64,000 nt of DNA from Selaginella moellendorffii. Its lineage: Eukaryota > Streptophyta > Lycopodiopsida > Selaginellales > Selaginellaceae. Position numbers and translations under genes: made by a program. Positions within the stretch are counted from its first letter, which is position 1, and each line of letters opens with the position of its first letter. Shown here piece by piece: positions 11,976 through 23,735 of this stretch. The notes below the pieces were generated by a model that had not been told where the DNA came from, did not search any database, and saw only the letters and a program-made list of their open reading frames with translations. The stretch spans positions 1,635,482-1,699,481 of the forward strand of contig NW_003314270.1 in assembly GCF_000143415.4 (NCBI RefSeq), read 5' to 3'.

Positions 11976-11987
11976 TGGTATCAGAGC
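11976..11987 (+). other. Primer binding site (initiator tRNA-Met), second
   Basis: TGGTATCAGAGC again, now after an L LTR and with that family's extra A before CTTGG. The leader that follows (GGTCTCGGG...) differs from the one after the first primer site, so the two sites bracket the inserted L material. Confidence 0.88.
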
Positions 11988-12178
11988 GGTCTCGGGTCCG
12001 ACTTTGTTGGTTGGCTAAGGGAATCACACCACATGTTGATTGACATCTGGCTGGTCTAGTTTGCTCTCGCTAGGCTCGACCCGAGGGGTAGGGTGTCAAG
12101 AGAGCAGGGCTCTCGGGAGAGCTGCAGCTCTCAGCTTCCGTTCACGAGGGCGTGAACTTGCAGGGAAGTGTGGTGGAT
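11988..12178 (+). mobile_element. Leader and polypurine end of the 195-bp-LTR element
   Basis: About 190 bp not found in the L copies. It contains two adjacent palindromes, GAGAGCAGGGCTCTC (12100-12114) and GAGAGCTGCAGCTCTC (12117-12132), and ends in the purine-rich GGGAAGTGTGGTGGAT next to the 3' LTR. It is too short to encode gag-pol, so the original short-LTR element was probably a tiny non-autonomous (TRIM-like) element. Confidence 0.7.
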
Positions 12179-12373
12179 TGTAAGCAACCAAAGGGAACGA
12201 CTTGAGAGACGATCCATGGGGTTCAAATATAGAGGGAAAGGGCCCATGAACAAGAGTGCACCCCCTTTTCCAATCGGTTAAGGGTCTTGGGATATTTGGG
12301 GTTAAGCGTCCTTGGGTTTGAATAGTACTGGGCTGGGTGACCTCCCGGGAAGTCCAAAACTCAGGAGCTTACA
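12179..12373 (+). repeat. 3' LTR (195 bp) of element B
   Basis: No difference seen from the 5' LTR at 4309-4503. It is followed by the target duplication TCCAT (12374-12378). Confidence 0.93.
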
Positions 12374-12594
12374 TCCATGTGATGAGAATACCAACTCATC
12401 TATAAGTACACCCCCCAACTCCTTAGGTTGTTCCAGCATTTATTAAAGGTAGCCCCGGCTACCATTTCAAAGACTTGAGTCCTCTTCCGTATTTGACCTC
12501 CCACAGTCATTACTTCTGGTCTCACATTCATGAGCACCAACCTCAACTATATGAGGATAATCTTGTGACTCCTTTATTGCTTTGGAGTCTTTAT
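12374..12594 (-). mobile_element. Interior of element A, second part
   Basis: Continues element A after removal of B: the join at TCCAT matches uninterrupted interior at about 17846 in element C. It ends in GGAGTCTTTAT where the L LTR of element C begins; the expected next bases of the interior (TTTTTCCCGTG in other copies) are not found at the far side of C, so part of A is missing. Confidence 0.8.
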
Positions 12595-14281
12595 TGTAAG
12601 TGACTAATTTTTCCATTCTACTTTAGTCACTTAACCACACCTCCGACCACTTGGAGGAGTCTCATTCACAACCTCCATAAGTCCAACTCAGGACTTGGGG
12701 CTTGCTAGCCCTGAGAATGGCATCCATGCCACTCAACCTTAGCACTTGGTCCAAGTGCTCCACGTGTCCGATCCCATGATTGACACCCCAAGGTACCACC
12801 GATGTATCGGCCCATTACACTAAGGCCATGCCCAATTACCTTGGTCACACTGGTGGTCCAACACCACCTGCATTCAAATCCCGTCTCTCAAAGACTAGGT
12901 CATCCGTCCATGAGGGATCATCCCAGATCCACTCCTTAACATCCTTAGGATGCCTACAGACATGGGGAATAGCCTTCCCCAATATCTCTGTTCCGGTCCC
13001 CACCAAGTCCCTTTCTGTCCTTGGCTGTGTTCGCCAACACTGCCACTGGATCAAGGCCCACCGGCCCGACCACTAAGTCCCACTATCCTCGAGGACTTCC
13101 TCACTGTGTGACTGTGTCCTTGGTCACCCCACCAGAGGGCTACCCCTCTTCCTTTCCACAGTCTGGGACTTTGGGACACCATTTCGGAACACCGTGGCTT
13201 TACGCGAGCCACCTGGGTACTCTCCCCACCTTTCACCTTTAGGTGCTCTAGCCATGGGCTTAGAGCGAGGTTCCATTGAGCCACGCCTGGTATCCAAGTA
13301 GGTAGTGCCACCCACACTTGGACTGGGAGCATCGGCCAGTCGATCTCCCGGGGGAACTAGAGCCGGCTCTTGAACACTTCACCAAGCTACCCTGCTTGTC
13401 AGTCCGTGTTCACTCTAGTTTTGGACTTCCCAGTGGGCAGCTCATCACCCAACACTGGGTCTGGCCTTCTTGGGCCAAACTGGCCTTTTCTGGCCAAACT
13501 GGCTCCACTGCAGTCCTCCCCCTAATATACTTTTGGAGCTCACCAAACCCCCCAGGGTCTAGGAGACGAACGCTTTGGGCTTTCACCCTCTCAGGCTCCG
13601 GACTCGGACTCGGACTCGGACTCGGACTCGAACTCGGACTCGGACTCGGACTTGGGCTTGGGCTCGGTCTCGGTCTCGGTCCCGATCTCGGTCTCGGTCT
13701 CGGTCTCGGTCCCGGTCTCGGTTTTGGTCCCGGTCTCGACTTTGGACTCCATCTCGGGTCCATCTCGGACTCCAACTCGGACTCCATCTCGGACTCCATC
13801 TCGGGTCCATCTCGGGTCCATCTCGGACTCCATCTCGGACTCCACCTCGGACTCCGTCTCGGGTCCATCTCGGGTCCCATCTCGGGTCCATCTCGGGTCC
13901 ATCTCGGGTCCCATCTCGGGTCCCATCTCGGGTCCATCTCGGGTCCATCTCGGACTCCATCTCGGACTCCATCTCGGGTCCATCTCGGACTCCATCTCGG
14001 ACTCCAACTCGGACTCCACTTCGGACTCCAACTCGGGTCCATTTCGGACACTTCCACGTGTCATGTGTTGGTCCCTTTGGGTCCCTTTTTTGGAGCCTCG
14101 CTTATTGCTCGCTTCGTGCTCATTCCTCGAACACTTTGTTGGGAGTTCCACTCCCGCTCTCAACCTCTCAAGTCGGAGCTTTTAGTCCAAACGTTTTACG
14201 CTCGTTTGGCTTTCGCTTCGGCCACTACCACGTGGCACCCCTCCAGCTCCACTCTAGGGCCTAGGGACTTTGTTTCTCACA
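12595..14281 (-). repeat. Left (3') LTR of element C, 1687 bp
   Basis: TGTAAGTGAC...TTTCTCACA on the + strand. Contains hexamer repeats (about 13592-13740) and the 11/12-bp minisatellite (about 13741-14046), then two G-boxes. It lacks the pure C-tract present in the right LTR. Confidence 0.88.
13592..14046. repeat. LTR minisatellite (C, left LTR)
   Basis: Complementary orientation; hexamer zone first (about 13592-13740), then mixed 11/12-bp units. Confidence 0.92.
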
Positions 14282-17200
14282 ACTCCACCACCCATAGATG
14301 AAGTTCGATGTCCTCATCGAACGGTAAACCATTTTATAAAGTAACACCCGCATGTGTTACCATTTCCATCCTTGGCACCTAGCCAATATTTGTCAAGGGT
14401 TTGACATTGAAGGCTCACCATGCCTTTTGCATATTCCTCAATGGTTTGACACTAAAGGCTCACCATGCCTTGCCCATCCTCTAAGGAGGGTAGTCTCTCC
14501 AACTTAGAGACTGATTGGACCACATGTAGTGGTTCTCTCCTTTTATTGGTTTAGTTCCCGCTAAACCTCTTAGAGACCCTTCTCTAATCAATCCCACTAC
14601 TCCTTCTAGAGTAGTCTTAATTTCCATCTATTGACCGTTTTGCACCTTGAAACTTTTACCCTTTTGACTTTTGGAAGTCAATTTCCTAGGTGTCTCCAAC
14701 ACCTTGCATTGCACCGATTGTGGAACTCCACTTCCCTATCCTAGGAAGTTCATTACTTAAGGGCACCATCATCCTCTCTTCTATTTCGTGCCACCTTGGG
14801 CACTAAGTTCCATTTATCATACTTTGTGCTAGGGCTATCCATGGCCCTATCATTTGGCTACCTTACCGCTCCCTCCCTTGGAGCTTCCACTTTTGCCAAA
14901 TCGAAGCAATTCGGAATCCATCCTTGGAAACACACTTCCTTTCCCGCAATTTGTTAGCGTCCAACACATTAGTGTTCCTCGCCTAACTTTGTCACTTGGA
15001 TTCCTTCCAAGGGATTCCACGGCCCTATCCTGGCCACTCATCTTTTGCTCCTATCCGTTGATTGTTGCACCCAACAACACCGAATGTCTACCTCCCTCCT
15101 TGAGGTATTCCTTTGATTCCATAGCAAGGGCTTTGCTTTTGCCAAGACTAGGGTGTTCACCCTTAGTAAGTCTCTTTAACACCTTCTGCTGTGGGCTCTA
15201 TCCACGGCCCAACTTGTGACCCTCCCATGGGTCTCTTATAAAGACTACTTTCCTTGCTCACACTATGCCATTGCAATGACATAGCTTACTTCCCTAAGGT
15301 GCTTTTCCCACTTGGTCACCTTGACCAAGCCACACCATCATTAATAGTTCAAATCAACATTTTGAACTAGGAACCTTATTCCTTAACCCAAACAAAGACT
15401 TTGTCCTTATTTATCCACAAGATCACCTAGTGATCTCACCTCGGCACCTTAACAGGTTTGCCAATAGGTACTTGGTCTTCTAGACCTTCAAATTGTTGAC
15501 TATAACCCCGGGGGCATCCCCCACACTTGGCGGTGCACCCAAGCCAGCCCTTACGGCCAAGGGTTCATAGCAACTGAGATTAGGTGTCCCCATCTCACTC
15601 ACCACGTCTTTGGTGCCTCTTGCACCAAAGCGTTCAAGTTAGATATGCTAAGCTTTCACACTAAGCAATCTAACCGTGCATCACGACTCCGAGGCATCCC
15701 TCGCTTGGCGGTGTGCCCAAACCAGTCTCCACACTGAGAGTCCATGACCACCGAAATATGAGTGTCCTCATATTCCAAACCATCACCACGCCCTAGTGAT
15801 TTGGGACTCGAACCCAAGCACTAGAGGGTCGGGACTCGAACCCAACCTCCGTATATGCATCTATGGACGGCATCACCCAGGATGCCTGGCGTGACTCCCC
15901 ACGCCGGTGCACCAACTTATACTCAAAGCGCGCTATAGATCACAGCTTAGGAACCTAGTTCCTCCACATTGCCAAGTCCTCTCACTTGACAAGTCTGTGA
16001 TCATGCATGGACTCCTCCATGCTTGGCCCCATGGCCCACCCTTTTTGAAGTTATCACCTTCAACTAGGGTATTTGTTCCCCTGACTTGCCAATCTCGCTT
16101 TGGCAAGTCTTCCGACCACTGTAACATGGTTCCTGCACAAGCGTGAAAGCCCTTGATCATCGACTTTTGTTCAAAGCCCTCTCTTTGAACACTCGGGAAC
16201 TACTTCCCTAACCTTGATAGCCTTGCCTCATGGCAAGCTTCAAGACCACGCTTCTGCTGCGCCACTCTAATTTCGCGCGTGCTTTGAACCATTTACACTT
16301 GGCCTTTCTAGGTACTAAGCTACCTAGAATCATCTTTGGGAACCTTGAAGGAACCCTGTCCCTTAGCTTGCTAAGGCCTCCCTTTTTGCAAGCTTTCCAA
16401 TTACCATATAGTCTAACATGGACAATTCCATATTTTAGACTCTCCATGGCATCACGGTTGCTAGCGGTAACACCCTTGAGCCCCCACTTGATTCTCCACT
16501 CCCAGCTGGCATAACCAACCTTGGTTATGCCCTTCGATTCTTATGGTTCGGTTCTACCCCCTTACTTCTTGCTTTTGGCTTCACACCTTTCCTTTGGTCA
16601 TTCTCCTTCAGACTAGGAGGATAGCTTTGCACTTTCTATCATGCCTTAGCAAGTATTCTTAGGGATGAACCTACCCGATAGCCTAGGGAGTGGTTCCTCA
16701 ATCCAGGTATGCTCACCCTATAATCCCACACACTGAGATTACGTTGTTGCTTATGGGCCTTTACATGCCCATCGCTAGCCTTGCCAAAATTCCATTTTTG
16801 GCTTTGTCCATTTCGAGTAGACAGTCTTCTCCTGTCTCCGCCACCTTGGACATTTGGATAGCACCTTTTATCCATCATTCGCTAGGGACTTAGTCCCTTG
16901 GGCCTTATCTATTGCCCTCGCAACATCAAACACCACCTCCTAGTGTTCTAAAGCGTTCCGGTGTCCCAATGACGGCTTCCTTGACAATGAGTATTTTCTT
17001 TCATAACATTGACTTACCATATCGCAGCATAAGCAACTTATCCCCCGTAAGGGTATATCCAACTTCCTTATGCCGTTAAGAAGGCTTGGGTAGCTACCTT
17101 CTACCCGTTTAACCAATTATTTTGCACCTCTTGCTTAGTTGCCTTATAGTTGTCAAGTCCTACAACTCATTGCTGGTGCTTCCACACCTCCATCATTATC

Positions 17201-18394
17201 TGGGTCACCACACTCCAACTGCATGCTCTACAACTTAGGCTATGCCATTCCTATTTCCATTGGGATTCCTTTGGCAAGGGGTTCTCATGAACCCACCAAC
17301 ATAGCCTCAAGGTACCACACCTTGGCACATTTGGTGTCTCCACACCATCGGCTCCACGAACCTACCTCTATGACACTTTTTCTTTGTGTCTAAGTTTTTG
17401 CCAAGACCAATACCGCTCTTTCTCATGCCAACCATTTGTTAGCACGGCACTATAGAGGTCACACACAACTTTGTGTCAAAGTTGTTTTCTATTTGGGAAC
17501 ACCTTTCCCACGACTTTAGCACGGCACATTTTGCCATCGATGAGATACCTTCTGTTCTCATCCTTGGATCCTATGATCCCCCCCCATCCTTCGTGGGGTA
17601 CAACACACCTCAATCCAAATGCTTCCATCAATCCTTTAAGATTATTCTTTGACTCTATTGGAGTCATCCAGCTTTTTGGACTTTGTCATCCGACGACCCA
17701 TGAGGTTCTACCTTTGAGGTGCCAGCTCACTGGAATACAACTTCTTGTATTCAGGTCCTACTCACAAGGACTATCTTTGCAAGTGTTACTCCGACACTTG
17801 ATTTGTTCTCTTGGGGCAACCTTTTGCCTCTTAGGACCACTTGCCCATGTGATGAGAATACCAACTCATCCTCTAAGTACATCCCCAACTCCTTGGGTTG
17901 TTCCAGCATTTATCAAGGGTAACCTCAGCTACCATTTCGAGGACTTGTGTCCTCTCCTATATTTGACCTCCCATGGTCATCAATTCCGGTCTCAAAGTTA
18001 TGAGCACCGGCCTCAACTACATGAGGGTAATCTTGTGACTCCTTTATTATTTTGGAGTCTACATCTTTCCCGTGATCCCAATTATAGTTGTTTACCACAA
18101 CTACATTAGCCCGTTTGCTGCGTCAAACGCTCATCTGGATCACATCCTCAACTCACATTCTCTGAGGAAACCTTATACTATTCCCAAGATCCCAAAGTCG
18201 TTCTATTATTAGCCCTTTTCTATCCACCACATCGTGCCCAAGTTCACGCATGAACTTGAGTGGAGAGCCATGTCCTCTCGACATGCTACTCCTCAAGGAT
18301 AGGCCCACTCCTAGGACCTTCCAATGCCAACATCAATGGTGATATACTTGAGCACCAATAAAAGTCGGACTAAGGAATAGCTCCGATACCAAGT
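14282..18394 (-). mobile_element. Interior of element C
   Basis: The reference-like L interior, read on the minus strand from the primer site at its right end. It contains the PPT-side hairpin (14303-14322) and the folded T-arm block (about 15788-15905). Short ORFs such as 17471-18109 are not conserved as protein between A, B and C and have no recognised domain. Confidence 0.8.
18380..18391 (-). other. Primer binding site of element C
   Basis: Minus-strand TGGTATCGGAGC, one mismatch from the initiator tRNA-Met site used by element B, next to the LTR at 18395. Confidence 0.85.
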
Positions 18395-19470
18395 TGTAAG
18401 CGACTAATTTTTCCATTCTACTTTAGTCACTTAACCACACCTCCGACCACTTGGAGGAGTCTCATTCACAACCTCCATAAGTCCAACTCAGGACTTGGGG
18501 CTTGCTAGCCCTGAGAATGGCATCCATGCCACTCAACCTTAGCACTTGGTCCAAGTGCTCCACGTGTCCGATCCCATGATTGACACGCCTGGTATCCAAG
18601 TAGGTAGTGCCACCCACACTTGGACTGGGAGCATCGGCCAGTCGATCTCCTGGGGGAACTAGAGCCGGCTCTTGAACACTTCACCAAGCTACCCCACTTG
18701 TCGGTCCGTGTTCACTCTAGCCTTGGACTTCCCAGTGGTCAGCTCATCACCCAACACTGGGTCTGGCTTTCCTGGGCCAAACTGGCCTTTCCTGGCCAAA
18801 TTGACTCCACTGGGGCTCCAACCCCCACACTCTCCCTACTATACTTTTGGAACCCCCCCCACCCCCCCCCCCCCCCCCCCCCCCCCCCTCCTTAGGGGAC
18901 GATCGCTTTAGGCTTTCACCCAACTGCCTGTATTAGTATTCAGACTCGGACTCGAACTCAGACTCGGTCTCGGTCCCGAATTTGGACTCGGACTCGGTCT
19001 CGGTTCCATCTCGGACTCCATCTCGGACTCCACTTCGGGTCCATCTCGGATCCATCTCGGACTCCATATCAGACTCCATCTCGGACTCCACTTCGGGTCC
19101 ATCTCAGATCCATCTCGGACTCCATATCGGACTCCATCTTGGACTCCATATCAGACTCCACTTCGGGTCCATCTCGGACTCCACTTCGGGTCCATCTCGG
19201 ACTCCAACTCGGGTCCACCTCAGACTCCATCTCGGACACTTCCACATGTCATGTGTTGGTCCTTTTTGGGTCCCTTTTTGGAGCCTTGCTTATTGCTCGC
19301 TTTGTGCTCATTCCTTGAGCACTTTGTTGGGAGTTCCACTCCCGCTCTCGACCTTCCAAGTCAAAGCTTTTAGTCCAAATGTGTTACACTCGTTTGGCTT
19401 TCGCTGCGGCCACTACCACGTGGCACCCTTTCCAGCTCCACTTTGGGGCCTAGGGATTTTGTGTCTCACA
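18395..19470 (-). repeat. Right (5') LTR of element C, internally deleted
   Basis: Only 1076 bp: about 495 bp are missing near 18588 (GATTGACAC joined to GCCTGG, with CAC common to both edges), and the minisatellite (about 18945-19235) is shorter. It carries an uninterrupted run of 36 C at 18862-18897. The large difference from the left LTR means this pair is not a fresh insertion. Confidence 0.82.
18945..19235. repeat. LTR minisatellite (C, right LTR)
   Basis: Shorter array of the same units, with several CATATC variants. Confidence 0.88.
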
Positions 19471-19479
19471 CTCCTATCA

Positions 19480-19996
19480 TCATCCATCTACAAAGTACAA
19501 ATTGGATGACTTGATGTTAGTCTGTTTTCCCCATCTTATGATATATAGTTTTTTAAAGGGCTCCTTGCTCAATAGAAAGGACTATATCAGGTGTTGTGGC
19601 AAGTTAGACCATAAATTTATAAGGTTCAGCATGACATCCAATAAGCCGATCCTCCAGAAATTGTACATATGCAATAGTTAAAACACTTCATACGAAAGGA
19701 TCAAGAACAACTAATACCACCTACAGATCCACTAATGCCTCATCTTAATGTTCCTCCAGATCCCGGCCCACTTAGAAGAGAATCTTAATGATCTTCCATT
19801 ATTCCGAGAGGAGGGGATGATGTGAGGTCCAAATGTGTGGCTACGATGCTGTATACTAATATTATCATAGTTGGATTTTTGTAACTGTTAAATTGGTTTT
19901 AATTTGGACCACACACTCCTATATATAAGCTAGGGTTTTTGGGCTAACTAATATGCACATTTTCTGTATTCCCTTTCCATATTCCATGCATTCACA
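19480..19996 (+). mobile_element. Degraded 3' end of another LTR retrotransposon
   Basis: A stop-ridden stretch (19480-19800) resembling the C-terminal tail of a Ty3/gypsy polyprotein is followed by a purine-rich tract GAGAGGAGGGGATGA (19806-19820) and a possible short LTR, TGTGAGGTCC...ATTCACA (19821-19996), with a TATATAAG box. No second LTR was found nearby. The protein resemblance is weak. Confidence 0.4.
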
Positions 19997-20042
19997 ATTT
20001 TTGGAATATATTTCAATTGATATGAAAAAAAAGATAAACAAG

Positions 20043-20068
20043 GGTTTTAGGGTTTAGGGTTTAGGTTT
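20043..20068 (+). repeat. Interstitial telomere-type repeat
   Basis: Three to four copies of the plant telomere unit TTTAGGG in a row (first copy TTTTAGGG), in AT-rich DNA just outside the degraded LTR. Too short to be a telomere. Confidence 0.75.
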
Positions 20069-21740
20069 ATAAAATAAGAACAGTTACTCAAAGTGATAAA
20101 GATAAATAACTTTTAAACCATTAAGTTAAATCATTAGAAATTGCATACAAACATCCATATATCGAAACAAATAAAAAAGTACAAGAGCACAATGAAAATA
20201 CAGTTACATTAAATTCAAAAATATATAATAATCAAAAGCCATGATATTTACTCAATTATACATCCCCACCAAACCAAATGATTATACAATATATGAAACT
20301 AAAAATAGAATTCAAATATAAATAATCTAGATGAATTAATAATAGAAGAATTAAAAAACTATATACAAGGTTGAGTGCTTTTATAATTACCAAAACAAAT
20401 TATTATAACTAAAGCATACAAAATATTTAGAAAAAATACAAAAATATGAATTATTCAATTTCAAGAACTTAATTTCTAAAACAATTAACACTAGTAAGAA
20501 CAATATAAAGCTTAAAGAACAACAATGATAGAATAAAGATACATATATGTGCTTACATAGCTTTATCAAGAGTTACTAATAGAGTATAAAACATGGAAAA
20601 AAATTAATTTAGTAAAATCATTAACAACAAACATATCAATTATGTATAACATACATAAAATAAAATAATAATTAAATTAGCAGCAATGCTTAGTTTGATT
20701 TTGGTTGAAGCTTCAATACAAACTTAAAAATAAGCAGTATTATATAGTTATTATTATTTTCTTGTTATGTATGTAGCTCATAATCATTTATATTTTTATA
20801 TGCTTAGGATTTTATACAAATTTTATTAAATTTTAAGCCTTTACATCCATCTTGAGTAAGCTACTAATTGATTACACTTCACCTGAATTTCTTATTAGAC
20901 TCATGAGAATTACATTTAAACTATTACTAGTGCTAGAGCTAGCAGATAACATAATTTGCTCTATTGCCATCTAATTCTAAGTAGCTTAGGCTAGCTTAAA
21001 ATTTACTATATAAATGTAAGTAAAAACTAATATTTGTATAAAAACCTCAAATGGATTAAAAACAATTTTAAGAATAAAATTATATTTTTAAAAATATGAT
21101 AGAATATCCTAAAACATGTTTATATACTCTAAGTATATTCTTTAGCTCCTACTTAAATTAACCAACCTTGAAAACTAATTGAAACTAAAACATACACAAG
21201 TATATAAATTTTAATTACAACATCTATTGTATTATATATTGAAGATAAACTGAAAATACTATGATATAGAAACTACTTTATTGAAGAAATTTAATACAAT
21301 GACATGTATAATAAGTAAATGCTTAAAACACAAGTGGAAATCCAAATACATATATAAAGAATTTTTATCAACATATAGATCAAATTATACCAACAGATCA
21401 CGAAGGATATGTTTTTTTGGGTGACTTCAACATGGATTATCAAGAACAAAGGCAACGTACTACAACAACTATAAAAAGATTAAATTAAAAATAATATATA
21501 AAGAACACACCAAAGAAAAATTATAATCTAGTGAAATTAGGAATAGTCTGCAAACCACGATTGTTGAAAAGAAATTTATATATATTTGCTAGATTCAGAT
21601 GTTTTTTTCATGGTTAAGAAGCATCCTAAAAGTGTTGTGGATCAATATATTCAGCATCCCAAATCTGACACGCAAAAAATCCGAGGATCATATGTACCTT
21701 ACCGTCGTCCAGACCAGTGGACATGGACGCCATTCCCTCC
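20069..21740. other. AT-rich intergenic stretch, no gene seen
   Basis: Strongly AT-rich with only short, composition-driven ORFs. I see no protein motif, RNA gene or clear repeat. Confidence 0.7.
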
Positions 21741-22144
21741 AGCATCAGCCGTAAACGCTACGTGCAAAGTTTAACCGTGATGCGGAGGCTGTGGGAGGAG
21801 CACGGGAATTACCGGTGATCCACCGCTCTCTCCTTGATCTTCGCGGATGAAACGACCATGTCGTGCTTGCAGAGGTATCAAAATGTGCATCCTCGCGTCG
21901 CTCGTTCGGATTTGCAAGACGAGCAACGAGCATTCGGAGCTGAAAGAATCCGGTGCTTAGAATGTGTTGGTGACGAAGTTCTTTGAACAGCAACGGACTC
22001 ACACTCAGGCTTGTGTGAGGAAATGCTTTAGATAGTGTCATCTCCCTCAATGCTGTGGGATTTATCTTCCTCGATGGTTTAAATGCCATTGCGCTCCGGC
22101 TCTAGGAAGATAACGTCACACAAACACAAGGGTTCATAAGTTTC

Positions 22145-23735
22145 CTAAGTCTTATGTCTTGTTGATGACCGACTGTGGCTCGGTTCATAAGCTTCCCATG
22201 TCTTATGCCTTAGCTTGTCAATGGTGTCGTCATCCTCCAGCTTTTCATAGAGCTCAGGCACGCCGTGCTTGAACAGATCCTTAAGCTTGACCTTGGGGTC
22301 CAGCGGCAGAAGCATAACGCACACATTAAACACACAGCACTGGGCAAGCAGCGCTGAATACGATGGGTTAGCCACCATAGGATACCCCAGCTGCTGGAGC
22401 GCCTTCCACAGCTTCTCATCCTGCGCCACAGCAGTGGCTCGTAATCCTCGGGATGCATGTGGTGTAGCTTGCCAGGATCGCTCCCCCTAAGTAAGCGCAA
22501 GAAACTCTACAAGACAACACACGACGTACGTACGTACCACATCAGGTCTAATGTACAGTCGCAGTTTAACCTCCACTAACGACGGCTGGCGCTCCACCAT
22601 GAAACCATCGCTCAGAGCCTGAATATAAGTACACGGTGTTTCCATAGCTGGAATGTGGAGAAGTATAAAAGCCTACCTCTTGTTCGGCCAAAGCAGCTCC
22701 AGGGGTACACATCTCACCGTCTAGAAACGATCAGGAAGCAGTTATAACGAGCGAGAAGCGAGCGCATGTTAACTTCCATGTCAAGCTGTGATCGTAGTAG
22801 ACCCGGAGGTCGTAGCGGCCGAGCCAGAGACGCGCGTGAGCGCTGGCATTGACAATCGTGTAGTAGTGCGGGAGTGCTGAGTTTGGCGGGCGGTGCAGCA
22901 CCAGTGAGCTCAGGAGCCGGTTGGACCGGATCCCGCGCAACAGCAGCCTGGCCTCGATTACACGGAATGGTGACACTGGAAATTCCTCGTCCGGGAACGT
23001 TCGTGACACTCCAGGCAAGGCGTTCCTGTCACCTTCAAGTATTGAGTATTCCTCCTCTACCAAGTCTTTTGTCCGTGTGCAAGCACCCCAAGTTCCATCC
23101 CAGGTTCTTCACTGGCAAGTAGAACAAGTAGTCACTCTCCGTCAGCCTGCAGACAAGGTCCAAGATGTTGGGAACACCAAGTTCGGTGGAGTTTTGAGCC
23201 TTCCCTGTTAGTAACAAATGGACGCGTTAGCACAGCACTCGGGTAAAAACTTCGCTGCATCCTTCCTGCCGTCCTGGAAAAACAAAGAAGCATCCATGGA
23301 TGAAAGCATGATATTACCAAAGTATAGATCCGGTGGGGGACGTAGAGGCTCGAGGGGCCACACCGCCATGTCAAGACTGCCCGGTCGACAAACAGCATCC
23401 TCGACGACGCGCACGCCTTTCCTCCCACAAAAGCGCTCCCAAAACTTCTGCAGCGGCCTCTCAATTAGCTCCCCAGCAAACTCCACCACAAGATCACAAC
23501 CGACCTGAGAAACCAGCGGAAGGGATCTTTGGAGCCCTTCACGCTCCTCGGGGGGCAGGCTTGCCAGGTAAAGGATTGACACAAACACAAAGAGAGAGTG
23601 GTCGTTAATAGGCGAATAGAAGAAGTAGCGCACTAGCTCGATGTATTCACACAGCGCTCGGGCCTCCAACACGTCGGCGGCGGCCTCCTGAGGGAACCAA
23701 TCAAACCTTTCAGCGACGATTTGCGCTTGCTTCAA
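22145..23735 (-). CDS. Unrecognised multi-exon gene or pseudogene
   Basis: GC-rich coding-like segments lie in different minus-strand frames in consistent order: 23735-23208 (starting MKQAQIVAERFDWF, 175 codons), about 23210-23035 (with SDYLFYLPVKNLGW), 23063-22731 (with FPVSPFRVIEARLLLRG) and 22429-22145 (with GYPMVANPSYSALLAQ, ending after KTWEAYEP). Composition and short gaps fit exons separated by introns under 60 bp, as in neighbouring genes, but I could not find splice sites joining all frames cleanly, so frameshifts are possible. No domain is recognised. It is divergent from the phosphate carrier at 23980, about 245 bp away. Exon borders are uncertain. Confidence 0.45.

Larger units (their letters stand above)
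4309..12373 (+). mobile_element. Composite retroelement B with 195-bp LTRs
   Basis: An 8.07-kb element bounded by identical 195-bp LTRs (4309-4503 and 12179-12373; TG...CA ends) and a 5-bp target duplication TCCAT at 4304-4308 and 12374-12378. It lies inside element A, whose interior reads through once B is removed. Internal order: primer site, L-family interior, two tandem L LTRs, a second primer site, a 190-bp leader, then the 3' LTR. Such order cannot come from simple insertion of an L element, because L's left LTR is absent and there is no second target duplication. No coding capacity is seen, so movement in trans is inferred. Confidence 0.88.
12595..19470 (-). mobile_element. L-family retroelement C, nearly complete, reverse orientation
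   Basis: LTR (12595-14281), 4.1-kb non-coding interior (14282-18394), primer site (18380-18391) and a shortened LTR (18395-19470). No target duplication joins the two ends: the left flank is TTTAT and the right flank CTCCT. Either a deletion removed the right flank, or the two LTRs come from different insertions (A and C) after recombination. The interior lacks recognisable retroelement proteins. Confidence 0.82.

Noticed and set aside
17471-18109. A 212-codon ORF as a real gene in element C
   Set aside because: It runs on the strand opposite to the element's sense, is not kept in A or B, and has no domain.
12595-19470. Element C as a clean, recent full-length insertion
   Set aside because: The LTRs differ greatly (1687 against 1076 bp) and the flanks do not form a target duplication.
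21580-22090. Coding exons around 21586-22089 on either strand
   Set aside because: Frames break after short distances and no family resemblance is seen; could be a decayed exon of the neighbouring unrecognised gene, but evidence is too thin.
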